A program made the position numbers and the translations under genes. DNA of 34,938 nucleotides from positions 1-34,938 of the forward strand of contig JABJCN010000122.1 in the NCBI GenBank assembly GCA_018668635.1. Reading direction: 5' to 3'. The stretch's first letter is position 1. The number at the start of each line of letters is the position of its first letter. Below the pieces are notes generated by a model, which made no database searches, was not told the DNA's origin, and saw only the letters and a list, made by a program, of their open reading frames with translations. Source of the DNA: Opitutia bacterium (GTDB taxonomy: Bacteria > Verrucomicrobiota > Verrucomicrobiia > Opitutales > JABJCN01). Of this stretch, positions 8,013 through 16,079 are shown in pieces.

Positions 8013-8822
8013 ATGCCCTTCCAATTCTGCCTCAACACCAGTACAATAAAGCCACAGCCCCTTCTCAGGAAAATCAAACTGGTCGCAGAAGCCGGATTTG
8101 AAGGAATCGAGCTATGGATCAACGACATCTATGATTTCATTGGTCGGGGTGGCGAGATTGCAGACATAGAGAAGTCACTTGCTGACCATGGACTCTTCGT
8201 CCCCAGTGTCATCGCAATCCGACAATGGGGGGATATGGATGGATGGGAATATCAACTTGTTCTCGACGAGGCACGGCGGCGTTTTGCGTTGGGTTCAAGA
8301 CTGAAAGCGAATTTTATTGTAGCGACTCCCCCACTGGAACAGGAAGGTCAGGATCATCTTCCGGGACGCTACAAGGATCTTTTACAGATCGGTCGGGAAG
8401 AAGGTATAAAACCGACCTTTGAATACATCAGTTTCTTCAAGTCGGTCTACAAGCTGACAGATGCATGGAGAATCGTACAGGAAGCCGACGACCCGGATGC
8501 CACACTCATCCTTGACGCCTTCCACAACTGGAACAGTGACTCCACGCTCGATGAACTGCGACAGATTCCAGCTGACCGAATCAGCCACTACCATATAGAT
8601 GATGCACACCCTGACAAGGATCCGTGCACGCAAAAGGATCCAGACCGCGTAATGCTGGGCGAGGGCCAGATTGACCTTGCAGCAGAAATTTCCGTCCTTC
8701 GGGAGATCGGCTACGAAGGAACCGTCAGCCTGGAACTTTTTAATGAGGAACTCTGGGAACAAGACCCTGCCGAAGTTCTTAAGGTCGGCATTGAACGGAT
8801 GCGTGAGCTATTTGGGCAGTAA
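8013..8822 (+). CDS. Cytosolic sugar phosphate isomerase/epimerase (IolE/IolI-like TIM barrel)
   Basis: A 269-residue PF01261 TIM barrel with no signal peptide. Metal ligand candidates occur in the expected order: TFEYISF (Glu), LILDAFHNW (Asp, His), ISHYHIDD (His) and SLELFNEE (Glu). The family isomerises or dehydrates sugars and inositols; the substrate is not deducible. It lies 59 bp after the Tat-exported isomerase on the same strand and stops 6 bp before the convergent symporter gene. It is clearly related to the exported protein at 28445-29395: both begin the barrel with a CLN-x-STI strand and end with an LE[LV]FN-x-E strand. Confidence 0.88.
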   Translation: MPFQFCLNTSTIKPQPLLRKIKLVAEAGFEGIELWINDIYDFIGRGGEIADIEKSLADHGLFVPSVIAIRQWGDMDGWEYQLVLDEARRRFALGSRLKANFIVATPPLEQEGQDHLPGRYKDLLQIGREEGIKPTFEYISFFKSVYKLTDAWRIVQEADDPDATLILDAFHNWNSDSTLDELRQIPADRISHYHIDDAHPDKDPCTQKDPDRVMLGEGQIDLAAEISVLREIGYEGTVSLELFNEELWEQDPAEVLKVGIERMRELFGQ

Positions 8823-8828
8823 TTTAGC

Positions 8829-10724
8829 TTACTTGAAGTAGTACAGCATAAATATCGCACAGGCAGCAAGCAAGCCAGCCCAGAACCTATCTTCCTTGAG
8901 GATACTGTATGCACGCCCCTTTCCAGCGGCCTTCAGCATCATCTTAAGTACATTGTCGAGGAACATCAACCATGTCCATATTGCAGCAACAACTGCAGCA
9001 GCAACGGGTAGAAGCATACTTTGCCACATTAATATCCCCAAGAAGGCATACACAGCAAGTGAGGCAAAAACCTTAAGCCTGAAATAGCGAAAGCTCTCAC
9101 GACTGAATATTCCAAGGCCCACCCATGTAAGCTTGGACTTGCTCGCGTCAGAAGTAGAAACGCGGCTTACAATCAAATTGGCTAGAACGGCGAAAATTGC
9201 CGCAACAAAAACACTGTGGAAGAAATTAAGCTTTTCCCCGAACAAACCGGTAATGGCTTCATTTCCAGAAAAAAGAAATTCGTAGACATTCGGGAATGTA
9301 TAGGAAACCAAAACCCCAACAAGAATGGATGCAAAACCACCCAGAGGTGTCGCTCCCTTCCAGAGCATTCCCATAAAGAAAGCCACCACAATACCTGCAA
9401 CCAGACGGCTCTGGTGTTTGGCCACATAGGTAAAGAATGGCTCCTTTGTATTGGGGTCGAAAACGATGATGGTCAATAACGCCGCGCCAACAACAAAGGT
9501 TGCTATGCATACACGCCCAAAGAATATGAGTTGCTTGTCGGATGCATTTGGATTGATGAAGCGCTTGTATATATCAAAAGTGATAAGCGTTGCGGCAGAA
9601 TTCATCATGGAATCAACACTGGAAAGGATTGCCCCAATCAATCCTGCCGCCACCAAGCCGACCAGGCCAGCCACCCCGACCGGGGCTACAACCTCACGAA
9701 GCAGTAGAGGAAAAGCAGTATCTCCATCAACCGCCACCCCCGGCATTTTCTGCGAGAACAAGTAGAAAGCGGCAATTCCGGTTCCGATCGAAATAAAAGG
9801 AATCAACAGCTTAAAGAAACCGGCAGTAATGATGCCCATGCGGGCCTCCTTGTCAGTTTTTGCTGCAAGAGCTCGCTGCACTATAAACTGGTTTGCACCC
9901 CAATAATAAAAGTGGAGAACCATCAATCCGGTTACCATGCCTGACCATGGTCGAGCAGGGTGATCCGAAGGCAGATGGAGATGAAACATGTCCTTGTCCG
10001 TAGCATCCATAGCGCGAAGGTTCGCCCAGCCACCAATCTCAGGTTGAGAGAAGGTAAGGAATGCAACAATTATGGCGGCTAAAAGCATGAGGACCGACTG
10101 AATGACATCTGTTACGATGACCGCCTTGAGTCCACCTGCGATAGTGTACGTCCCTGTTACGAAAGCCATAATAATGACGCCGATGATGTAGTAGGTCCGA
10201 TTAATCTGAATCTGTTGAGGTTCAGCAGTTGTCGCTGTCTGGAGAACAGCATCAATATGGACTTGGTCCACTAGTAGAATATTAACAGTACGGGAACCGA
10301 TATAAAATGCAGGTAGCATCATGACCAAAACAATTATGGTTATCATGATCAGTGAATAGGCTACGCGGCTACGGTCGTCGTACCGCTGGCTAAGATAATC
10401 GCTCAAAGTAAAGACACCAAGCTTTCGATAAACTGGCAGTAAACAATAGCAAAGCACAAGCAAGCCGGCGATAGCCGTAATTTCAAAGTGGCTTTCAACA
10501 AAGCCAAGGCTGAAGCCAACCGCCATCATACCCACAATGTGGTTGGCGGAGACGTTCGTCCCAAAAATAGAACCAGCGACTCCCCACCAACGAGTGGAAC
10601 GACCAGCAAGGTAGAAGTCTTCCGCACTATCCTCTTTCCGACCGGCCCAGAGACCAATAACCATAACAAGGATCAAGGAGCCAAAAAATACGACGAAATC
10701 GGCGGGGGTGAGCAAACCATTCAT
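8829..10724 (-). CDS. Sodium/solute symporter, SSS family (SGLT-like)
   Basis: About 631 residues with more than a dozen hydrophobic membrane segments. Diagnostic SSS (PF00474) features include an N-terminal FYLAGRS segment, SDYLSQRY after the third segments, GGLKAVIVTDVIQS and NQFIVQRALAAK; the last two are typical of sugar-transporting SGLT members. It would import a carbohydrate or organic acid with sodium across the inner membrane. I chose the ATG at 10722-10724, with GAGG three bases upstream; a TTG nine bases further upstream (10731-10733) is an in-frame alternative. It converges on the isomerase gene at 8822 with only 6 bp between, and probably supplies the substrate for the flanking catabolic genes. 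Confidence 0.92.
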   Translation of the reverse strand: MNGLLTPADFVVFFGSLILVMVIGLWAGRKEDSAEDFYLAGRSTRWWGVAGSIFGTNVSANHIVGMMAVGFSLGFVESHFEITAIAGLLVLCYCLLPVYRKLGVFTLSDYLSQRYDDRSRVAYSLIMITIIVLVMMLPAFYIGSRTVNILLVDQVHIDAVLQTATTAEPQQIQINRTYYIIGVIIMAFVTGTYTIAGGLKAVIVTDVIQSVLMLLAAIIVAFLTFSQPEIGGWANLRAMDATDKDMFHLHLPSDHPARPWSGMVTGLMVLHFYYWGANQFIVQRALAAKTDKEARMGIITAGFFKLLIPFISIGTGIAAFYLFSQKMPGVAVDGDTAFPLLLREVVAPVGVAGLVGLVAAGLIGAILSSVDSMMNSAATLITFDIYKRFINPNASDKQLIFFGRVCIATFVVGAALLTIIVFDPNTKEPFFTYVAKHQSRLVAGIVVAFFMGMLWKGATPLGGFASILVGVLVSYTFPNVYEFLFSGNEAITGLFGEKLNFFHSVFVAAIFAVLANLIVSRVSTSDASKSKLTWVGLGIFSRESFRYFRLKVFASLAVYAFLGILMWQSMLLPVAAAVVAAIWTWLMFLDNVLKMMLKAAGKGRAYSILKEDRFWAGLLAACAIFMLYYFK

Positions 10725-10908
10725 GATCCTCAAGGGTGACCAGCATGTTTACTCTTGCAAGGTCAAAACTTCATTAACTCTGGACGAACAAAAAGTTATA
10801 CATGAGCAAAGGAATCCAAAGAGAAGGCATATCTGCAAAACGTTGTCGGATACCAGCGAATCAGGATTTTAGAGATTCATGCTAAAACTCTTTTTTTGGT
10901 AAACAGTA

Positions 10909-10936
10909 TTGACGGCTGGAGTTTCAACACTAAATG
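10909..10936 (+). promoter_or_regulatory. Candidate promoter of the tRNA-Phe gene
   Basis: TTGACG (10909-10914) and TAAATG (10931-10936) are separated by 16 bases and lie about 20 bases before the mature tRNA 5' end, as expected for a tRNA promoter. The -35 is good and the -10 is weak. Unscored visual match. Confidence 0.35.
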
Positions 10937-10956
10937 GAGATAGCTTTTTTAGTAAA

Positions 10957-11032
10957 GGCGAGATAGCTCAGTTGGTAGAGCAGTGGACTGAAAATCCATG
11001 TGTCCCCGGTTCAAATCCGGGTCTCGCCACCA
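10957..11032 (+). tRNA. tRNA-Phe (anticodon GAA)
   Basis: A 76-base cloverleaf with an encoded CCA end (11030-11032). The acceptor arm is GGCGAGA/TCTCGCC, the D arm GCTC/GAGC with loop AGTTGGTA, the anticodon arm GTGGA/TCCAT (first pair G-T) with loop CTGAAAA, and the T arm CCCGG/CCGGG with loop TTCAAAT. The anticodon GAA is at 10990-10992, reading phenylalanine codons. It is a single gene followed directly by a strong intrinsic terminator, so it is monocistronic. No copy of its 3' end was seen elsewhere in the window. Confidence 0.97.
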
Positions 11033-11040
11033 CTCTTTAA

Positions 11041-11072
11041 CCCCCTATTCCACTGGGATAGGGGGTTTTTTT
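11041..11072 (+). terminator. Intrinsic terminator of tRNA-Phe
   Basis: The arms CCCCCTATTCC and GGGATAGGGGG form an 11-bp stem (one G-T pair) around a three-base ACT loop, immediately followed by seven T. It begins 8 bases after the tRNA CCA end. Confidence 0.92.
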
Positions 11073-11419
11073 ATGGCTCAAAAAATGGGGTTAAGTTTAT
11101 TTTGAAGTTGATGAAAGAATACGAGGCAACCATGAAATAAAATATTATCTAAACTCATTAGTAATGGCGATTTGAGAGCGTCCTTTAATTTAATCAGAAG
11201 GGTGATAAATTTGGGACAAACCAATTGAAAGCTCATATCTCAAATGAAATCTTGCTTGATCCAAATGAGGGAGAGAAATAAATGTAAAAATTGTTGTTAA
11301 GTTCACCGAATAAAGAAATGAAAACCCTTGTATCGAGATAATTGATTTCTGGGAATTAAAACAATAATAAGGGATTTGCGTCTGATCTGAATCCAGTCAT
11401 TGTAATACTTAAATCCAAG
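11073..11419. other. AT-rich intergenic stretch without a recognisable gene
   Basis: No open frame with coding character was seen on either strand. The DNA is A+T rich with many stop codons. A possible promoter (TTGATT at 11342-11347, 17-base spacer, TAATAA at 11365-11370) points rightward toward the small frame at 11420 and the PDZ gene. I saw no clear hairpin series that would mark a structured RNA. Confidence 0.5.
11342..11370 (+). promoter_or_regulatory. Candidate promoter upstream of the small ORF/PDZ gene
   Basis: TTGATT (11342-11347) and TAATAA (11365-11370) are separated by 17 bases. The region is AT rich, so a chance match is quite possible. Confidence 0.28.
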
Positions 11420-11629
11420 TTGATCAGCAGAAAACCACTAATACCAAGAAGTCGCATAGGTCGAACTGTTCCAATTCAGCCCTTGGACCATGAAACTGCA
11501 AAAATAACGCATCATCTGACCCGGCACACAAATTCAGAAGTGAAGACAGCCACGGGGCTTGTATTGGTTTTGTTCTGTATCCTCTTCATCTGGGTAGTAG
11601 CAGAATGGATAACAGGATTCTCGCGATAA
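11420..11629 (+). CDS. Possible small single-pass membrane protein
   Basis: A 69-codon frame beginning with TTG. The first ~42 residues are polar and basic and are followed by one clean membrane segment (about residues 44-64, rich in V, L, F and I) ending in WVVAEWITGFSR. The Trp-flanked helix and the neat stop at 11627-11629, just before the PDZ gene, are the only arguments for it. There is no good ribosome site and I recognise no family. A chance frame in AT-rich DNA is a real alternative. Confidence 0.3.
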   Translation: MISRKPLIPRSRIGRTVPIQPLDHETAKITHHLTRHTNSEVKTATGLVLVLFCILFIWVVAEWITGFSR

Positions 11630-11747
11630 CTCTAATAAAGCATCTTCCTACTGAGGGAGAATACAATGAATGTTGGCTTTTGCGGGTTCCTTTTTACTTG
11701 AATTCGACAAAAGCCGATGTAGGTTAAAATTCATTGAACAAGATACC

Positions 11748-12728
11748 ATGCAATCCAGTGAATCGACAGTGAGGATCCGAATCACAAAAACTGTAATTGG
11801 CTTTTTAATTTCATGTGTGTGTTTCGTGTTTGTTGCTCCATTACCAGGACAACAATACAGTGAAATCATGCGAAGAAAACAATTGGAGGGGAATGTGGAT
11901 ACGGAACCACTCACCCTTCCAGAAACCCAACCATCTGTGTCTTATCCAGAAGTGAGGGAAGTGAATAATATTGATGTCGGTTTTCCAGAACCTGAACTCG
12001 ACCTTAATGATTTCCCCCCGCACATGACACAACTGCTGGGCATGCTGATGTACTACACGAATGGCAGTGTGTACATAGTTTATACGAACCCTGAAGCGCT
12101 CCACCACCAAAAGGGGTTACGTTCAGGTTATAAAATTCTTTCAGTAAACGGAAAACATGTGGCGCTCTACAAGGATCGTTTTTTTGACCAACTAAATGAA
12201 ATCCGTCCAGAAAGGGACATATATTTGCACTGTGTGACAGGCAATTCAGGACAACAGAAAATCTTGATTCTGCCAAATATCACCATACCAGACCGCAACC
12301 TTAAAAAGCTGATTCTAGGAATGAAACAGAAGAGCCAATCATTCTGGCAACCGACAATTTCTGCCCAGCAAGCTTCACCAACAATAGTGAAACCAAATTC
12401 AACCAAACCGGTCAGAAAGGAATGGTTCAACAATCCTCAATCTGAGACAAATCGAGCAAAAAAACAAAGTGTGGAATTATTCGGTATGCAGGCTTCAGAA
12501 AAACAGGGTCGTCTTGTGGTTGAAGGGGTGTTACCCCGTAGCGCAGCTGCGGCTGCAGATATTGGTGCTGGTGACGAAATTATCTCAATCAATGATAAGC
12601 CTGCGGCCAGACTGAATACTAATGATCTTCGACAAATAGCAAGATTGGAACCAGTATTAATTGAATGGCGTTCAGAAAAAAACAAACAATTGCAACGAGG
12701 TTATTTTAATAGCACGCGGCAAAAATAA
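11748..12728 (+). CDS. Exported protein with two PDZ-like domains
   Basis: From the ATG at 11748 the product is 326 residues with a convincing signal or anchor (basic n-region, hydrophobic VIGFLISCVCFVFVAP, then PGQQ). A PDZ-like region spans about residues 90-180 (includes GLRSGYKILSVNGKHV) and a more typical PDZ about 240-315 (LPRSAAAAADIGAGDEIISINDKP, cut here as a motif description: A-rich carboxylate loop then GDEIISIND). A Pro/Ser/Thr/Lys linker lies between. No protease domain is present, so it is likely a periplasmic scaffold or adaptor. An in-frame ATG at 11670 has a GAGGGAG site ten bases upstream and would add 26 residues; I prefer 11748 because it puts the signal peptide at the N-terminus. 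The TPR protein follows 68 bp downstream. Confidence 0.72.
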   Translation: MQSSESTVRIRITKTVIGFLISCVCFVFVAPLPGQQYSEIMRRKQLEGNVDTEPLTLPETQPSVSYPEVREVNNIDVGFPEPELDLNDFPPHMTQLLGMLMYYTNGSVYIVYTNPEALHHQKGLRSGYKILSVNGKHVALYKDRFFDQLNEIRPERDIYLHCVTGNSGQQKILILPNITIPDRNLKKLILGMKQKSQSFWQPTISAQQASPTIVKPNSTKPVRKEWFNNPQSETNRAKKQSVELFGMQASEKQGRLVVEGVLPRSAAAAADIGAGDEIISINDKPAARLNTNDLRQIARLEPVLIEWRSEKNKQLQRGYFNSTRQK

Positions 12729-12796
12729 ATACCATTCCCGTCACTTGCTTCTAGTTTGCATAAACAAGCGCTGACCACCCAACCCATAACTTTCCT

Positions 12797-14953
12797 GTGA
12801 AAAAGCGAATACGCAATATGCGCTGGCACATGGCGAAGAAGCGTTGGAAAAAAAACTGGGGCGAATTACAATATACTACACGTCAGAACATAAAGACAAC
12901 TCGGCGAGTAATAAAGCGTTTTTTTTCCAAGAAACATCGTGGGCAGGTACGTAACCCTCAGGCTCCAGCATTAAAATTTACATTAGGCCTTTTAATGGCA
13001 TCGGTTCTTGCTGGAACAATATATTTCACCCCAGCAATCTGGCGAATATACAAATCTTGGTCGCTACAAAATAAAGCCGAATTTTTTTGGGAGGAAGGAA
13101 AACCCACGGAAGCTTTCTGGACTGCCCAAGTCTCAACAACCTTCCGAAGTGGACCAGACAACTATAAAACACTTTCGCTGTTAGCCAAGTCTGCAAAGGC
13201 CATTAATCACAACAGAACAATTGAATTTATGGAGAAAGTTGTTCAAGACCCGCATTGTACGGAAGGAAACATTATCGATCTAGTGGAACTGGCAATTGAG
13301 CAACAGCAATATGAAATAGCTGAGAATCATTTCTCAAGGATCAGTGGTCTTATCAATGAAACCCCCCGAGTAGCGCTACTCCATCTACAAATGATAGCTC
13401 GCAATTGGCGTTTGAATTACAATGAGACTCTAAACCTCGCCAGCAACCTGATCAAGGAGAAGCAAATAGATCATCATGAGTTAAATCGAATATATGCGGA
13501 TCTTTGCCTAAGAAACCCCCAAAGACTTAATGAAGGATTGAAGCACCTTTATCGGCTTTGTCGCCGTGATGACAAATCAGGTCTTGAGGCATTACGTAGA
13601 ATACTCAGGCTGGAACCGGGTCGACATATCACATTGGAAGAAAAAAATAACTTCTTTGAAGCATATCGTAATCATCGACTTGCTGATGGGGAGGATCAAC
13701 TTCAAGCACACGCATATGGGTTCCAGATGGGAATTATCCCTCACAGTGAAATAGATGCCTTTATACACAAACACTTTGATATTGGCAATACTGAATCCAT
13801 GAGTGTTGTTAAACTAAAACGACTTCATCAATGGTTGGAAGAAATAAGCCTGCCGCACAAATTTTTAAAATATATTCAAGATGAACAGAATGACTACAGC
13901 CAAGATAAGACCAATAGGGTTGTTTCCCTTAAAAACGGAATTAAAGAGACCATACGGAAGGATAAGTTCCTATATGTAAATTACTTGCACACAATGATGA
14001 ACGCAGGGCAACTCAATGATGCCCTGAAACTTATAGATGCCAGCAATACCATCCTAACAAAGTCTGAACGGCACTTGATAAAATCAATTGTATTATATAA
14101 GGACGATTCCATAGCATATGCCAAGGCTCAGTATGAATTGGCTTTAGCACAGGCTCGACCAATAGATTTACCAATGATTGACCATGAGTTTCAACACATC
14201 AATCGAACGCCTGAACTTTTAAAATTCCTAACGAACCGCTGTCTCGCCTACCCTGAATCTGAAAAAAATGCACGCTGTCTACTCCTTCAAATTTATTATG
14301 AACAAAACAAAAGAATAGGTGAACGGTCTTCCTACCCGAAAAAAACCTTGGCAAATACCAATTTAAATAATTCAGACAGCGATAATGATGGTCTGTCTGA
14401 TGCAACAGAAGTTGAGGGTGGAACAGATCCAAACAATCCAGATAGCGACGGCGATGGAGCAATTGATGGAGTGGAGAAGGCATCCGGTACAGACCCCCTT
14501 AATGACCAACTCAAACAATTGGCTATGCAAATGAGGATCTCTGATTACACAAAGGTTCCGAAACATCTAGCCACGCTCATTTACATAAAGATTCTACACA
14601 AACTGGATCTTGAGGAATGTCTTTCTACAATGGAAATGCTGGCCTCCAAAAGTCCCGAAAACCCAAGAAACCTGGTTGTGCTGGCTCTCGCGTATTACAT
14701 GAATAACAAACCTGAAAAAGCCCTTTCTGTTATCCAGGAAAGCCAAATCGACTATCTGTACCGAAGCCCGTCAAACCAGACGATAGCTGCGGTAATTCTG
14801 GATGCCAATAACCGAGTAAAAGACAGTCGAATCTTCCTCAAGGATCTCAATCCCGAGGATTTAATTCCAGCAGAACGACTATTACTTGACCGACGTAAGA
14901 CTGTAAATATTTTCCCAAATAGTCCATACTTTCAGGAAATTATACAGAACTGA
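12797..14953 (+). CDS. Membrane-anchored TPR-like protein with inserted thrombospondin-3-type calcium loops
   Basis: A 718-residue protein starting with GTG. Residues 1-52 hold 20 Lys/Arg and one acidic residue, followed by one membrane segment (about 60-82). The remainder is helical and repeat-like, with TPR-style helix pairs from about residue 88 to 500 and again from 570 to the end. Between them, at about 527-562, lie two DxDxDG calcium loops (DSDNDGLSD and DSDGDGAID) spaced by EVEGGTDPNNP, which is the thrombospondin type 3/Ca-binding pattern seen in exported proteins. This predicts a cytoplasmic basic tail and an outside-facing TPR superhelix, probably a scaffold. It is probably co-transcribed with the PDZ gene. 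The function is unknown. Confidence 0.75.
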   Translation: MKKRIRNMRWHMAKKRWKKNWGELQYTTRQNIKTTRRVIKRFFSKKHRGQVRNPQAPALKFTLGLLMASVLAGTIYFTPAIWRIYKSWSLQNKAEFFWEEGKPTEAFWTAQVSTTFRSGPDNYKTLSLLAKSAKAINHNRTIEFMEKVVQDPHCTEGNIIDLVELAIEQQQYEIAENHFSRISGLINETPRVALLHLQMIARNWRLNYNETLNLASNLIKEKQIDHHELNRIYADLCLRNPQRLNEGLKHLYRLCRRDDKSGLEALRRILRLEPGRHITLEEKNNFFEAYRNHRLADGEDQLQAHAYGFQMGIIPHSEIDAFIHKHFDIGNTESMSVVKLKRLHQWLEEISLPHKFLKYIQDEQNDYSQDKTNRVVSLKNGIKETIRKDKFLYVNYLHTMMNAGQLNDALKLIDASNTILTKSERHLIKSIVLYKDDSIAYAKAQYELALAQARPIDLPMIDHEFQHINRTPELLKFLTNRCLAYPESEKNARCLLLQIYYEQNKRIGERSSYPKKTLANTNLNNSDSDNDGLSDATEVEGGTDPNNPDSDGDGAIDGVEKASGTDPLNDQLKQLAMQMRISDYTKVPKHLATLIYIKILHKLDLEECLSTMEMLASKSPENPRNLVVLALAYYMNNKPEKALSVIQESQIDYLYRSPSNQTIAAVILDANNRVKDSRIFLKDLNPEDLIPAERLLLDRRKTVNIFPNSPYFQEIIQN

Positions 14954-14964
14954 AATTATACAGT

Positions 14965-16056
14965 TCACTTCTCTCCCCAAGTAAATCCAAGGCGAGTATA
15001 ATATTTTGTATCCAAGTTATTTTTCCCGTTAACAGGATTACTGTTATAAAAATGGGAAAGCCCAATCCGAATTTTCCAGAACCCATCTTTTTTTAATGGT
15101 ATTTCAAGGCCAGTATCCTGTCCGAACCGAAAATTAGTAAAATCCGAATAATCGGGGACATAGGTCACTTCAGAATCGAATTTGAAGAGTTCTTGAACTG
15201 TAATGGCGTAGTCCAGTCCGAAATCAATAGCAGGGTCCTCGATGTTTTCCTTGGCATCAAAGGACTCATAGCGGTATGCAAAACCTGCGCGTACCCGACT
15301 GACCTGAGCACCTGATTTAAGCAGTTTGTAACTGATGCCGACTGCAGAGGTTGAACGCAAATCCAACTCCTCAAACTTGTCCTTCTCCAGCTCAAACCGG
15401 GAATACCATCCAAAACGATCCACAAGATCAGAGGAATAGTCGACTCCCCCCTTGGTCTCATCAGCTATCTTTGTTCCATCCCGTTCGCTGTTATGTACTG
15501 AAAAATAAATCTTCAGCAAATCAGATGGTCCTTTTAACCTAGCACCGACCTGCCCTGTAAGACCAAATTCATTACTGTTGCCTTTTTGTCCACTTAAATC
15601 AACGCCTGCAGAATAAGTCCATTTTCTACGCTTCTTTTCCTCTTCCTTCTTGATTTCAGTGACAGCTGGGTCTTCCTCTGATTTGCCCCATGCGTCAGTG
15701 ACATCAGAAATAGAGAACTTCATAAACCCATTAGAGGATCGCACAGACAAAACACCCTGCTTTGCGCCAATTCCCGATTGACCAAGAACTGTCGAACCTG
15801 AAGAAAGTCGAAAATAGATGGGGGCATCAGTCTGGAGATGCATCAGTTGTTTCTGATCAATTTTTAACACCCCTGCAAAACCCGTATCCAGATGGACGAT
15901 TCCATTAGTTATGCGTTTAAGGATACCTGTCAGTGTTGATCCGTTTGCCATGGTCACACTGTCCGCTATGACAGACTGAGATTTTATTCCCAGAGTTAAG
16001 ACCAAGAGAATAAATCGGCGCCAACCAATATGTAGGCTGGGTTTATAAATACTCAC
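14965..16056 (-). CDS. DUF481 (YdiY-like) outer-membrane barrel protein
   Basis: A 363-residue exported protein. The N-terminus has a signal peptide (hydrophobic FILLVLTLGI, cleavage near VIADS). Residues ~30-130 form a small beta domain (LTGILKRI, GVLKIDQKQL, GVLSVRSSNGFMKF). The C-terminal ~210 residues are alternating-polarity strands starting at WTYSAGVDLSGQKGNSN, the typical opening of DUF481/PF04338 barrels, and ending in an aromatic-containing strand (YTRLGFTWGEK). It starts with GTG (16054-16056) preceded by a perfect AAGGAGGT site (16061-16068) four bases away. The gene tail converges with the TPR gene, 11 bp apart. Family function is unknown; it sits in the outer membrane. Confidence 0.85.
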   Translation of the reverse strand: MSIYKPSLHIGWRRFILLVLTLGIKSQSVIADSVTMANGSTLTGILKRITNGIVHLDTGFAGVLKIDQKQLMHLQTDAPIYFRLSSGSTVLGQSGIGAKQGVLSVRSSNGFMKFSISDVTDAWGKSEEDPAVTEIKKEEEKKRRKWTYSAGVDLSGQKGNSNEFGLTGQVGARLKGPSDLLKIYFSVHNSERDGTKIADETKGGVDYSSDLVDRFGWYSRFELEKDKFEELDLRSTSAVGISYKLLKSGAQVSRVRAGFAYRYESFDAKENIEDPAIDFGLDYAITVQELFKFDSEVTYVPDYSDFTNFRFGQDTGLEIPLKKDGFWKIRIGLSHFYNSNPVNGKNNLDTKYYTRLGFTWGEK

Positions 16057-16060
16057 GGGA

Positions 16061-16068
16061 ACCTCCTT
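16061..16068 (-). promoter_or_regulatory. Perfect Shine-Dalgarno site of the DUF481 gene
   Basis: On the minus strand this reads AAGGAGGT, the full anti-16S complement, four bases before the GTG start. It fixes a GTG start that would otherwise be uncertain. It stands out because most genes here show no ribosome site. Confidence 0.85.
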
Positions 16069-16079
16069 GTATGACAGGT

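Noticed and set aside
10957-11032. tRNA-Phe as an attachment site for an integrated element
   Set aside because: No repeat of the tRNA 3' end, no integrase gene and no other mobile-element gene was seen in the window.
14947-14966. GAACTG...CAGTTC hairpin between the convergent TPR and DUF481 genes
   Set aside because: Only six base pairs and no T-run on either side, so I do not call it a terminator.
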